Of a stretch of DNA of 64,000 nucleotides, positions 54,290 to 63,315 are shown in pieces. Location of the stretch: NCBI RefSeq assembly GCF_000799165.1, contig NZ_JUGF01000001.1:310001-374000 (forward strand), given 5' to 3'. The translations under genes and the position numbers were made by a program. The DNA comes from Methylotenera versatilis 7 (GTDB lineage: Bacteria; Pseudomonadota; Gammaproteobacteria; Burkholderiales; Methylophilaceae). Each line of letters starts with the position of its first letter. The first letter of the stretch is position 1. The notes below the pieces were generated by a model, which saw only the letters and a list, made by a program, of their open reading frames with translations, had not been told where the DNA came from and did not search any database.

Positions 54290-55735
54290 ATGGTAATTCG
54301 ATCTAAATCAAGGTCTGTGCTACAGCGTAGACGTAGCCTCATTAATATATTACAGCCATTGTTGGATGGTGTTGCTATATTAGGGGTAGCTTGGTTTTTT
54401 ATTCAGACCAATATCGGGTTTCTAACGCAAGATTACGTTATCTTATTGCTGGTTTTGCTTGGCTTAGTATCTGTCATGTACGATCGCTTTGCTATTTACC
54501 GCACCAGTTCAAGTTTTGCAGCCAAGCTGTTTAGCCTGTTTAATGCATGGTCAATCAGTTTTTTGGCCTTATTTGTGTTGGGCTTTCTCACCAAACAAAG
54601 CCATGCCTATTCACGTGTTTTCATCACAGAATTATTCGTCGTAGGTTTTGTCGTTCAAAGTCTCATTCATTTTGTCGTTAGAACCGTTAATCGTCGTATT
54701 AACAAGCATTCACATGTGACGGATAACGTAATTATTGTCGGCCAAGGCCAATTGGCAAATTATTTAGAGCATAAAATCACTTCAAACCCATGGTTGAATG
54801 AACGTGTGATTGGTAATGTGTCGATTGAGGAAGAGGTAAAACGTAAGCGTAAAGCCCAGAAGTCTGAATTAAACGATTACCCAACAAGCCGTACAATTCA
54901 CTTAGGTAAAGTTGCTGAATTGCCTGATTTGATTGATGCGCATGACATTAATACTATTTATATTGTCACGCCTTTGGAATCTTCCCGGGTTCTAGAAGAG
55001 CTTTATTTCGTTTTGCTGGATAAGCATGTTTCTATTCATTGGATTCCCGATATTTTTTCACTAAGGCTGATTAACCACAGCGTGAGAGAAATTGCAGGTA
55101 TTCCTGTATTAACACTTTCTGAAACACCCTTAACAGGTTTAAGTAAACTTGGTAAGGCGATTGAAGATAAAGTGCTTTCGTTTTTAATTTTATTGCTAAT
55201 CACGCCAGTGTTAATCGCTGTGGCAATTGCGGTTAAATTGGATAGTCCTGGACCTATCTTTTTTAGGCAAAAAAGAACTGGTTGGAACGGTAAGACTTTT
55301 AGTATTTGGAAGTTCCGCAGTATGCGAGTGGACCAGCCGACCGGCGATAATCAGCCTCTTAAACAGGCTGAAAAAAATGATCCACGTATTACTAAAGTAG
55401 GGGCTTTTATACGCAGGACCAGTTTGGATGAATTACCTCAAGTATTTAATGTGCTAAAAGGCGATATGTCACTGGTTGGACCAAGGCCGCACGCGGTGCA
55501 GCATGACGAAGTATACTCTCAACGCATCAGTGATTATTATGCGCGTCACAACATTAAGCCTGGCATTACAGGTCTAGCTCAAGTAAGGGGTTACAGAGGC
55601 GAGACAAAAGAGCTGGACCAAATGACCAAACGTATTGAGTCGGATATTGAATATATTAATAATTGGTCAATATGGTTGGATTTATCCATTTTAATGCGCA
55701 CGGTAAACGCATTCACTGGTAAGGGCGCATATTAA
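54290..55735 (+). CDS. Undecaprenyl-phosphate glucose phosphotransferase (WcaJ/EpsB type)
   Basis: A 481-residue polyisoprenyl-phosphate hexose-1-phosphate transferase. There are about four N-terminal TM helices, a CoA-binding-like domain (VIIVGQGQLANYLEHKI), a fifth hydrophobic segment (VLSFLILLLITPVLIAVAIA) and the catalytic C-terminal domain: KLDSPGPIFFRQKRTGWNG, FSIWKFRSMRVD, TKVGAFIRRTSLDELPQ and MSLVGPRPHAV. It loads glucose- (or galactose-) 1-phosphate on the lipid carrier and starts the second glycan. It follows epsA after 15 bases. Confidence 0.92.
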   Translation: MVIRSKSRSVLQRRRSLINILQPLLDGVAILGVAWFFIQTNIGFLTQDYVILLLVLLGLVSVMYDRFAIYRTSSSFAAKLFSLFNAWSISFLALFVLGFLTKQSHAYSRVFITELFVVGFVVQSLIHFVVRTVNRRINKHSHVTDNVIIVGQGQLANYLEHKITSNPWLNERVIGNVSIEEEVKRKRKAQKSELNDYPTSRTIHLGKVAELPDLIDAHDINTIYIVTPLESSRVLEELYFVLLDKHVSIHWIPDIFSLRLINHSVREIAGIPVLTLSETPLTGLSKLGKAIEDKVLSFLILLLITPVLIAVAIAVKLDSPGPIFFRQKRTGWNGKTFSIWKFRSMRVDQPTGDNQPLKQAEKNDPRITKVGAFIRRTSLDELPQVFNVLKGDMSLVGPRPHAVQHDEVYSQRISDYYARHNIKPGITGLAQVRGYRGETKELDQMTKRIESDIEYINNWSIWLDLSILMRTVNAFTGKGAY

Positions 55736-55879
55736 TAACTTTTGCCAGACACCCAGTTGGGCTATTGAGTAATTATCTCGAAAATATAAGATTCAGCATT
55801 CAATATTATCGGATTTGACTATATTTTTTGTACTAAATGAGACATTTAGCAAAAATATGCTATAAATCACTTTAATTAT

Positions 55880-55918
55880 CTGCTTTTTTGCAGAAAAGGG
55901 CGACAAGCCTTTTTCTTT
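55880..55918 (+). terminator. Terminator-like hairpin in the leader of the export gene
   Basis: AAAAGGGC-GACAA-GCCTTTTT (55894-55914; one G-T pair) is followed by a C and more T residues. A 5-bp hairpin TCTGC-TTTTTT-GCAGA (about 55880-55895) directly overlaps its 5' side, so the two cannot both form. The hairpin ends about 50 bases before the export gene and 160 bases after the glucose phosphotransferase gene. It may be a plain terminator with a promoter elsewhere, or an attenuator. The rest of 55736-55964 has no gene. Confidence 0.55.
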
Positions 55919-55964
55919 ATATTATTGTTTCACATAATATTATCTGTTTTACTGGGAGTAGCAC

Positions 55965-56525
55965 ATGAACATCAAGCATTATTTTTCAGTTTTCTTAGCT
56001 GGGCTTTTATATACGAATATCGCGTTTAGTGTGGAACTACCGGAGTCCTACACTCTGCGCGAAGGTGATTTATTAGATGTTTCAGTTTGGGGTGAGGAAA
56101 GCCTTAAAAAAGAAGTAAGAGTATTGCCGGACGGCAGCATCACATTTCCACTAGCTGGTCGTGTGGATGTTTCCAATATTACGACAACAGAGGCTGAAAA
56201 GCGCATTACTGAGAAATTGAAAACTTACTTACCAGATCCACAAGTAACTGTCGTGATATCCAATATCGAAGGTAATCGTGTCTATGTTATAGGCAAGGTG
56301 CTTAAACCAGGTGCAATTTTACTGGTTAGTCCATTGACTGTCTTGCAGGCACTTAGTCAAGCAGGTGGGTTAGATAAGTTTGCTGATAGAGATGATTTAA
56401 AAGTCTTACGCACTACCAATGGTGTTCAAAATACAATCTCTGTTGATTATGATGAGTTGATTGAAGGAAAGAACTTAGACTCAAATATTCTATTGAAAAC
56501 AGGCGATACTATTTTAGTTCCTTAA
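55965..56525 (+). CDS. Polysaccharide export outer-membrane protein (Wza/EpsE-like)
   Basis: A 186-residue exported protein: signal peptide MNIKHYFSVFLAGLLYTNIA with cleavage near residue 23 and no lipobox cysteine, so unlike Wza it is probably not lipidated. The poly-export domain (about residues 28-105; YTLREGDLLDVSVWGEESL, VLPDGSITFPLAGRVDVS) is followed by one SLBB-like domain (about 110-186; VYVIGKVLKPGAILLVSP, LQALSQAGGLDKFADRD). It is short, as the export proteins of exosortase-type loci are. ATG is preceded by TGGGAGTAG. It heads an export/assembly set. Confidence 0.9.
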   Translation: MNIKHYFSVFLAGLLYTNIAFSVELPESYTLREGDLLDVSVWGEESLKKEVRVLPDGSITFPLAGRVDVSNITTTEAEKRITEKLKTYLPDPQVTVVISNIEGNRVYVIGKVLKPGAILLVSPLTVLQALSQAGGLDKFADRDDLKVLRTTNGVQNTISVDYDELIEGKNLDSNILLKTGDTILVP

Positions 56526-56594
56526 TATTAAGCTTAATTAAATTGCTCAAAGTAACTCACTTTAAAGCATTGAATCGTTTCAAGAATATATAAA

Positions 56595-57707
56595 TTGGTA
56601 AATTATTTAAATACTAGGGAATTCAATATCAAGCTTTTAGTCATTGGTATAATGTTATTCTCAATGCCTGTAAAAGCGCTGGTGGTGCTTCAGCAGGCTT
56701 CTCTGCCTATTGATACTCAATATGATACCAATCCAAGATTGACTGCAAAAAAACAATCTATTTGGCGCTACAGCGTAACACCTACTTATTCTATAGCCGC
56801 TGTAGAGGATCAAGATAGATGGTACACGAATGCGAGTTTACGTGTACAACGCACATCCGATAAGAATCTGATTGCTGATCGTGAAGATCCTAATGTGGAT
56901 ATAGGATGGCAGCGAGAGCTTGAGAGAGGAAATTTTTCGTTACTTGCCCATTATGATAAAAGAAGCTCGCTTTTAACAGAGTTTGAACGTACAGGGCTAG
57001 TCGATGTTGATGGTAGCGCTATAAATAAGTCGATTTCTGCGAATTGGTCACGGCTGCTCACGGAGAGAATGAACTTATCAGTTTCGACTCAGTACCTTAA
57101 AACAACTTACGATGGCTCTGGGTTCTTTGATTCAACGACAAAAAATTTAAGTTCAACGCTTTCGTATGATTGGAGCGAAACCATAAGCCCCTTCGTACAA
57201 TTCAGTTATACAGATTTTAAACCGGAGGGCGCGGGTGCTCTTAGCAATAAATCCAAAAACCTTTTATTGGGTTCAAAATTTTTGATTAATCCAAATTGGA
57301 CTTTTTCACCCAGTGCTGGTGTTAATAAGGTATCAACATTTGGTTCAGGTTGGGTTTCAAATAATAATTTAAGCTATATAGGTGAAAAAAGTAATTTTGA
57401 GGGATCACTATCCCGATCTGTATCACCTAGTGGCTTGGGAAGCTTCCAAAAAACGGATTCATTGAATTTAAGTTATACCTACGCACTTTCAGATATCAGC
57501 AAGTGGGGGGCATCTTACGGTGTTGTTAAAAGCAAGTCGTTACTTGATTTTGAGTCTACCCGTTTTTCAACTTGGTACTCATACGACCTAACAGCGTTAT
57601 GGCAAATGCGCTTATTGCTTGAAACAAGAAATCAAAAGAATGTTAACTTAGAGGCTGATGGCGAAATTATAGGCCTGACGTTTACTTACAATACACCAGA
57701 GTTTTAA
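56595..57707 (+). CDS. Predicted outer-membrane beta-barrel protein of the EPS cluster
   Basis: A 370-residue protein with TTG start (56595). After a signal-like hydrophobic stretch (LLVIGIMLFSMPVKALVVLQ) the sequence shows regularly alternating polar/hydrophobic strands (for example ISANWSRLLTERMNLSVSTQ, SSTLSYDWSETISPFVQFSY), and it ends in an aromatic residue (TYNTPEF), as outer-membrane barrels do. Similar barrels (EpsL-like) occur next to export and chain-length genes. It may help secretion across the outer membrane. No enzyme motif was seen. Confidence 0.7.
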   Translation: MVNYLNTREFNIKLLVIGIMLFSMPVKALVVLQQASLPIDTQYDTNPRLTAKKQSIWRYSVTPTYSIAAVEDQDRWYTNASLRVQRTSDKNLIADREDPNVDIGWQRELERGNFSLLAHYDKRSSLLTEFERTGLVDVDGSAINKSISANWSRLLTERMNLSVSTQYLKTTYDGSGFFDSTTKNLSSTLSYDWSETISPFVQFSYTDFKPEGAGALSNKSKNLLLGSKFLINPNWTFSPSAGVNKVSTFGSGWVSNNNLSYIGEKSNFEGSLSRSVSPSGLGSFQKTDSLNLSYTYALSDISKWGASYGVVKSKSLLDFESTRFSTWYSYDLTALWQMRLLLETRNQKNVNLEADGEIIGLTFTYNTPEF

Positions 57708-57721
57708 GAAATCTAATATTT

Positions 57722-59302
57722 ATGGCGAATGAATACGAATTAACTTTAAGCGACTATCTGTCGATTTTTAAACGAAGATGGCTACAAATGTTAGTGGCTT
57801 TCTTGTTGATTTTGTCGGTTGCCGTTGCAACAGCGGTATTTTTACCTCCCACTTATCAATCTACCGGCACGATTTTAATTGAGTCGCAACAAATTCCTGA
57901 TGATGTGGTTAAAGCGACTGTAACCAGTTATGCCGATGAGCGTATTGAAGTCATCAAGCAAAGAGTGATGACGCGAGACAATCTGTATCGAATTATTCAA
58001 AAATATAATCTATACCCTAAAAAAATTGACTCAGCGACCATATCAACGTTGATAGATGATATGCGGAAAAGTATATCGGTTATTTTGTTAAATGCCGATG
58101 TCGAGCGCAGTGGTGGAGGTAGGGCAACAATTGCTTTCAAAGTCGGTTTTGAATACGAAAGACCTGAAGTTGCACACAAAGTGGCTAACGAAATAGTGAC
58201 CCTGTTTTTGGACGAAAATGTAAAGGCTAGAACTGAACGTGCAACTGAAACTACTGAGTTTTTAACGCAAGAAGTAGAAAATTTAAGAAAAGAGTTAGAA
58301 GGTGTAGAAAATAAAGTTGCAGCCTTCAAACAAGAACATTCAAACTCTTTACCGGAACATATGGAAATGCATATGTCTTTGTTGCAACGTTCGGAATCAG
58401 ATATTAAAGAGGTTGACCGTGACTATAAATCCACACAAGAGGAGTTAAGATATTTGGATGTTGAGCTCGCATCTGCTAAAGCCAACGTAAAAACCAATGC
58501 TAGCGGTGAAGTGATTGGTACCACCTCTGAATTAGAAAAAGCAAAAGCCGAGCTTGAGCGTTCATTAGGCTTGTATAAAGAAACACACCCGACCGTTCGC
58601 GCGTTAAAAAGGAAAATTGAGGCTTTAGAAAATCCCACAGAAACAAAGGTGGATGCAAAACCTGCTAGAGGCGATATTGCGACCGAACTGGTTATAGCAA
58701 AAGTGCAGGCGCAAATTGAAGCGGCTAAAGCAAGATTAAACTCGTTAGCACAGCAAAGAAGATCGCTTGAAGCGAGGGTTGATCAACTTCAAAATCAGGT
58801 GAGCCAAAGCCCGCAAGTTGAAAGAGGCCTTTTCACTTTGATGCGCGATTATGAGAATGCTAAATCTAAATATGAAGAAGTTAAATCCAAGCAAATTAAT
58901 GCAAAAATTGCAGAAAATTTAGAGCAAGAAAATAAAGCAGAGCGCTTTTCAATGCTGGAACCGCCATTTTTCCCTGATAAGCCGATGAAGCCGAATAGAA
59001 AGAAAATAATCGCTTTAGGGTTGTTCGCGGGTTTAGCGGGTGCATTGGCATTGGCAGCTTTGCTTGAAGCATTGGATAGAAGGGTGCGAGGAGTGGAGTC
59101 TTTAACTTCACTTATAAACATGAGACCTTTAGTGATCATCCCTTATATTTCAACAAATGCTGAATTAAAGCGTAGAAAAAACTTTAATAAATATATGTTG
59201 ATATCGATATTGGCGCTTATAGGCATATCATTATTAGTTATTCATTTTGTTGTTATGCCACTTGACCTGTTAACGGTCAAATTGATGGCTAGATTCGCGT
59301 AG
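57722..59302 (+). CDS. Polysaccharide chain-length determinant, GumC/Wzz family
   Basis: A 526-residue inner-membrane co-polymerase. The Wzz domain begins LTLSDYLSIFKRRWLQMLVA with TM1 (about residues 20-42), followed by VFLPPTYQSTGTILIES. Long periplasmic coiled coils (about 190-290 and 335-405) follow, then two C-terminal TM stretches (about 425-450 and 490-515). The end lacks a kinase domain; the kinase is encoded by the next gene 8 bases later, giving a split Wzc. The FFPDKPMKPNRKK block before the C-terminal TM is typical. Confidence 0.9.
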   Translation: MANEYELTLSDYLSIFKRRWLQMLVAFLLILSVAVATAVFLPPTYQSTGTILIESQQIPDDVVKATVTSYADERIEVIKQRVMTRDNLYRIIQKYNLYPKKIDSATISTLIDDMRKSISVILLNADVERSGGGRATIAFKVGFEYERPEVAHKVANEIVTLFLDENVKARTERATETTEFLTQEVENLRKELEGVENKVAAFKQEHSNSLPEHMEMHMSLLQRSESDIKEVDRDYKSTQEELRYLDVELASAKANVKTNASGEVIGTTSELEKAKAELERSLGLYKETHPTVRALKRKIEALENPTETKVDAKPARGDIATELVIAKVQAQIEAAKARLNSLAQQRRSLEARVDQLQNQVSQSPQVERGLFTLMRDYENAKSKYEEVKSKQINAKIAENLEQENKAERFSMLEPPFFPDKPMKPNRKKIIALGLFAGLAGALALAALLEALDRRVRGVESLTSLINMRPLVIIPYISTNAELKRRKNFNKYMLISILALIGISLLVIHFVVMPLDLLTVKLMARFA

Positions 59303-59310
59303 AGATTGTT

Positions 59311-60150
59311 ATGGAAAAAATTAAAGATGCTCTTGCAAAAGCAAAAATTGAAAATGTTGGCAACAAAATCAATACTAGGCCTGCGCAGCAAGAAACTGTT
59401 ACACAGCAAACGGTAAAAGGCTTCCCAAACACCGAAAATGAATTGGGCCAGATTACCTATTTAAATACGCCGATTATCAAGCTGGATAATGCGCATTTAG
59501 AAAAAAATAGAATCGTTGCACACACCAAAAGTGATCTGAATAGTTATAGCTTCGACTCTTTAAGAACTCAAATTTTGCAAAAAATGGAAGAGAATAACTG
59601 GCGTACAATTGCTGTAGTTTCACCTACGCCTCAATCCGGTAAAACATTGATTTCGATTAATTTGGCCATTAGTATTGCGCATCAGCCACAGAAAACTGCG
59701 ATTCTGGTAGATCTCGATTTACGTAGGCCGAAGGTAGCGACTTACTTGGGCATTCATACAGAAAAATCCATGAATGACTATTTGCAAGACAAAGCGCCGC
59801 TTAAAGATATTATGATTAATCCTGGTATTGATCGCTTGGTTATTGTTCCAACGATGAAACCAGTTTCAAAATCAGCTGAAATATTGTCTTCCAAAAAAAT
59901 TACTGGCCTGATTACAGAGTTAAGAGCGCGTTACGAATCAAGAATTGTTATTTTTGATTGCCCACCTGTATTGAACTCCGATGATGCGATGGTACTTTTG
60001 CCACAGGTAGACTGCATCTTGTTGGTGATTGCCAATGGTATGTCTACGCAATCTGAAATTGAAGAGACATTGCATCATTTGCCAAAAGCTAACCTGCTGG
60101 GCGTTGTTTTAAATAAAGCTGAAGTAGAATCAAAAGCTTATTATTATTAA
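59311..60150 (+). CDS. BY-kinase (CpsD/CapB-type tyrosine autokinase)
   Basis: A 279-residue cytosolic P-loop kinase. Walker A is SPTPQSGKTLISINL with K111; Walker A' ILVDLDLRRPKVATYLGI and Walker B IVIFDCPPV follow at about 131-148 and 211-219. The C-terminus ends KAYYY, a tyrosine cluster that BY-kinases autophosphorylate. It works with the separate chain-length protein upstream. It starts 8 bases after that gene. The stop region is within a perfect 11-bp hairpin. The N-terminal 80 residues have no clear motif and may contact the membrane partner. Confidence 0.9.
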   Translation: MEKIKDALAKAKIENVGNKINTRPAQQETVTQQTVKGFPNTENELGQITYLNTPIIKLDNAHLEKNRIVAHTKSDLNSYSFDSLRTQILQKMEENNWRTIAVVSPTPQSGKTLISINLAISIAHQPQKTAILVDLDLRRPKVATYLGIHTEKSMNDYLQDKAPLKDIMINPGIDRLVIVPTMKPVSKSAEILSSKKITGLITELRARYESRIVIFDCPPVLNSDDAMVLLPQVDCILLVIANGMSTQSEIEETLHHLPKANLLGVVLNKAEVESKAYYY

Positions 60151-60162
60151 CAATAAGCTTTT
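60132..60162. terminator. Bidirectional terminator between kinase and ligase genes
   Basis: AAAAGCTTATT and its exact complement AATAAGCTTTT enclose a 9-base loop. It spans the last codons of the kinase gene and ends 25 bases before the convergent ligase stop. Both strands show an A/T-rich tail (TTTT on plus; TTTTG on minus), so it could end both transcripts. Confidence 0.65.
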
Positions 60163-60186
60163 ACAGCTAATTTAATTGATTTCTTC

Positions 60187-61665
60187 TTATAGTTCCCCTT
60201 CGGGTATCCTTGTGTAGGCTACCCCAATACCCAGTATAGACCAATAAATAATCGCCACAGTTGCAATAGAGCTTACAGTGGCGATTGTAACCATCATTGA
60301 TACAATAATAGCGAGTAGACTTCTCCCTAAAAGATGCTGTTGTTGCCTATAGTCTTTAATACGTTTTAGTTTTTTTCTGACCCCCAGAATGACGGCTAAG
60401 AAAACGCCAACAAATAAACTAAGCCCTACTATACCAGTGTCAAGGGCAACGCTTAGGTAGGTATTGACCACATCGACAATGCCTTCTCCTTGTATCATCG
60501 CTTGCATTTCCGGTGTTTCCAAATAATTAGATGAGCCAAAAAATAGATTATTTTTAATCACAATCAATGCATTTTCAAAAAGCTGTTCCCTATATTCAAT
60601 ATTGCCTTTCTCTGTTTGCCCAACAAATGGAATTAGCTCCATTACTTTTCCGCCACCTGGCAGCATTGCCAAAATAGGCAAAGAAAAAATACCAACAATG
60701 AAAAGAGTGCCTAGTTTTTTAATGGGGCTCGGTCCCAATGCAAGATAAGTAACAAACATAGCCAATGCACCAACCCAAGGACCGCGCGAAAGAGGTACAA
60801 ACAAGCCTAGGCCTAAGAGAATAGCGCCTATTTTTTTAATGGATTTGTTTTGTATTGTGCTGCTTAAGTATAAATAGAAGCCAATAGCAATCGTCATAAA
60901 GTATCCTAATATAATAGGGTGGCCTAAAGAGGCAATAGCACGTAGACCTCCTGAGCGACCTAGGTAGTTTCCGATGGAGTCACCAGTACCTAGAGCCACT
61001 CCTAATTGGTTGTACAGTAGCCACTGTTTTCCACTTTCGAATATCGCAATAAATGCAAGTACAACCGCGGAAGTTACAAATGCGTAAAGTACCGTCCTCA
61101 TATTACTTAAATCTTTAATAGCACGACTTGCCACAAAGTATGGTAAAAATATGTCGGTAAAGCTGTAAAACAACAGTCTGAGTGCGTCTGTGAGAGTGGT
61201 GTCTCTTAAGCCTAATCCAAAAATCAATAAAATATAGAGGAGTAAAAATTTATCAGCCCATATTTTGGTAAATTTAAAATTGTTTTTTTGCGAAATCGCT
61301 AACGCAGCCGGTAATAAAACTATTAATGTAATAAATCTTGGGTGATTAAGTGCAAACAGATAGTTCACTAAACCAAATCCGGGAACCTGTATCTCCAAAG
61401 GTGGAATAACAAATAATAGGATAAAAAACAGAGCCATTTTATTTTGATCCTTAGTCGTGCTAAGGAAAATAAAAATGCCACTTAGAATCAGGTAAATCCA
61501 AAAATTATGGGCAACAAACGCTGCAATAACCACAGCAAGCCAAAGGTTTCTCCAGCGGCTAATTTCTGCAGGCATTATTCCCTTGGGTGCTAACTTCTTT
61601 GCAATGGCAAATCCTATTAACGCCATTAATATAATAACAATCAGTGCTCTAATATGTTCTTGCAT
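60187..61665 (-). CDS. O-antigen ligase/polymerase family membrane protein
   Basis: From ATG 61665 (MQEHIRALIVII) the protein has 492 residues and about 11-12 hydrophobic helices. The Wzy_C/O-antigen ligase region lies in the second half, with LGLGLFVPLSRGPWVGALAM and a large periplasmic loop (GSSNYLETPEMQAMIQGEGI) before VDVVNTYLSVALDTGIVGL. The frame is open to 61863, but the extra 66 residues would be antisense to the flippase N-terminus and look unlike the family, so the shorter start is preferred. It resembles exosortase-associated 'O-glycosylation ligases'. It is on the minus strand, unlike every other EPS gene here. Confidence 0.85.
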   Translation of the reverse strand: MQEHIRALIVIILMALIGFAIAKKLAPKGIMPAEISRWRNLWLAVVIAAFVAHNFWIYLILSGIFIFLSTTKDQNKMALFFILLFVIPPLEIQVPGFGLVNYLFALNHPRFITLIVLLPAALAISQKNNFKFTKIWADKFLLLYILLIFGLGLRDTTLTDALRLLFYSFTDIFLPYFVASRAIKDLSNMRTVLYAFVTSAVVLAFIAIFESGKQWLLYNQLGVALGTGDSIGNYLGRSGGLRAIASLGHPIILGYFMTIAIGFYLYLSSTIQNKSIKKIGAILLGLGLFVPLSRGPWVGALAMFVTYLALGPSPIKKLGTLFIVGIFSLPILAMLPGGGKVMELIPFVGQTEKGNIEYREQLFENALIVIKNNLFFGSSNYLETPEMQAMIQGEGIVDVVNTYLSVALDTGIVGLSLFVGVFLAVILGVRKKLKRIKDYRQQQHLLGRSLLAIIVSMMVTIATVSSIATVAIIYWSILGIGVAYTRIPEGEL

Positions 61666-61797
61666 AGGTAAGGTGGGATTGAGTGAAAAGTAGATATAAT
61701 AAGTGCCTAGAGAATACCATATGTGTATTGTAGATACACCTAGGATGAGCTCAGATTGCTTAAACGTCACTAATTTGTCATTTCTAAAGGATTCGTT

Positions 61798-63159
61798 ATT
61801 TCTCAATCGGTAAATCTTAAAAGTCGAATCATTCATGCTGGTGCATGGACATTCGGAGGGCATTTTTTAAGCCAAGGTATACGGTTGGTTAGTAACTTGG
61901 TCATGACTCGCCTTTTGGTGCCAGAAATGTTTGGTTTAATGGCGATAGTGAATGTATTGCTGATGGGCTTGGTTTTGCTGACCGATTTAGGTTTGAGACA
62001 AAATATCATTCAGAGTAAACGCGCTGATGAAGATATATTTTTAAATACGGTTTGGACTTTTCAAGTACTGAGGGGCTTATTTATATGGGTAATTTCGGTT
62101 TTAGTCTCAATTGGTATTTATTTTGCACAGACTTTTCATTTGGTCGCTGCAAGTACAGTTTATGCAGAACCATTGTTGCCGATCATTATTCCTGTTGCCA
62201 CTCTCGCGGTTGTTATCAGTGCTTTTGAGCCAACATGGACATCACTAGCCAGTAGAAATTTAAATCAAGCCAAGCTGGTTAAAATTGAGCTAATTAGCCA
62301 AGTGCTGGGCATACTGCTAATGGTTTTAATTGCTTTTTATAATAAATCTATTTGGGCTTTAGTTGCCGGCGCTTTGACAACTAGCTTGGTACATGCCGTT
62401 ATCGTTAATTTTCTTGTGGTTGAAAAGCGAAATCATTTTCACATTGATAAAGAAGCGTTAAGTGAAATTTTCCATTTTGGTAAATGGGTGTTTTTGTCGT
62501 CTATTGTTGGCTTTTTAATTAACAATGGCGATAGGCTTTTATTAGGTGGTTTAATTTCTACTACCGAATTGGGTGTATTCAGTATTGCTGTGTTTATTGT
62601 TGGGGCAATTTCAATGGTTGTATCTAGGTTGCTGAGCAATGTGGCCTACCCAGCATTGAGTGAAACCGCCAGAAACAAACCAGAAGACTTAAATCGTGTT
62701 TACTATCGCTTCAGAATTCCTTTTGATGCGGTAGTTTTATTTTTAGCTGGGTTTTTCCTGCTAACTGGTCAAACTATCATCGATTTTTTATACGACTCAC
62801 GCTATAGCGAAGCAGGCTGGATGTTGAGCCTGTTAGGGTTAAGTTTAGTGTCATTAAGATACAACTTAACAGATCAGTGTTTTTTAGCGTTAGGTAAACC
62901 TAAGTTAATGACTTATTTAATTGTAATTAGAACAACTTTCATGTTTGTTCTATTGCCAATCGCCTTTAGATATTATGGTTTGCATGGTGCTGTGTGGGTG
63001 ATTGTCCTGAGTAATTTCTCCAGCTTTCCTCTGGCTATTTATTATAAAAAAATGCACCACCTTTGGGATGTTAAAAAAGAACTCATTACCTTGCCGATTA
63101 TTTTTGCAGGACTATTGTGCGGGCTGATTTTTAACAAGCTAGTAAGTCTGCTATTTTGA
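61798..63159 (+). CDS. Third oligosaccharide flippase, probable ATT start
   Basis: The frame contains family sequence well upstream of the first usual start (TTG 61885): LKSRIIHAGAWTFGGHFLSQ then GIRLVSNLVMTRLLVPEMFG. No ATG, GTG or TTG occurs between the in-frame stop at 61771 and 61885. An ATT at 61798 has AAAGGA (61786-61791) six bases upstream, giving a 453-residue protein that starts MSQSVNLKSRI. The rest is a Wzx/MviN-like lipid flippase with about 12 helices (VAYPALSETARNKPEDLNRV is typical). It is divergent from the ligase gene, with 132 bases between them. Confidence 0.8.
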   Translation: MSQSVNLKSRIIHAGAWTFGGHFLSQGIRLVSNLVMTRLLVPEMFGLMAIVNVLLMGLVLLTDLGLRQNIIQSKRADEDIFLNTVWTFQVLRGLFIWVISVLVSIGIYFAQTFHLVAASTVYAEPLLPIIIPVATLAVVISAFEPTWTSLASRNLNQAKLVKIELISQVLGILLMVLIAFYNKSIWALVAGALTTSLVHAVIVNFLVVEKRNHFHIDKEALSEIFHFGKWVFLSSIVGFLINNGDRLLLGGLISTTELGVFSIAVFIVGAISMVVSRLLSNVAYPALSETARNKPEDLNRVYYRFRIPFDAVVLFLAGFFLLTGQTIIDFLYDSRYSEAGWMLSLLGLSLVSLRYNLTDQCFLALGKPKLMTYLIVIRTTFMFVLLPIAFRYYGLHGAVWVIVLSNFSSFPLAIYYKKMHHLWDVKKELITLPIIFAGLLCGLIFNKLVSLLF

Positions 63160-63315
63160 GATTAAGCATTGCTTAACATAGCAATTGTCTGAATGGGCTA
63201 TTGTTATTTGGCTTAACCTATTATAAATTTTGGCCTGTATGCTTCAATTGATTTTTCATGCATAAATAGCTTTATTTAAACTCTTAAAATAATTCAATAC
63301 TAAAAATACGCATAC

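Noticed and set aside
61666-61863. N-terminal 66-residue extension of the ligase
   Set aside because: The extension is antisense to the flippase N-terminus, is hydrophilic and unlike ligase N-termini, which begin with a hydrophobic helix such as that after ATG 61665.
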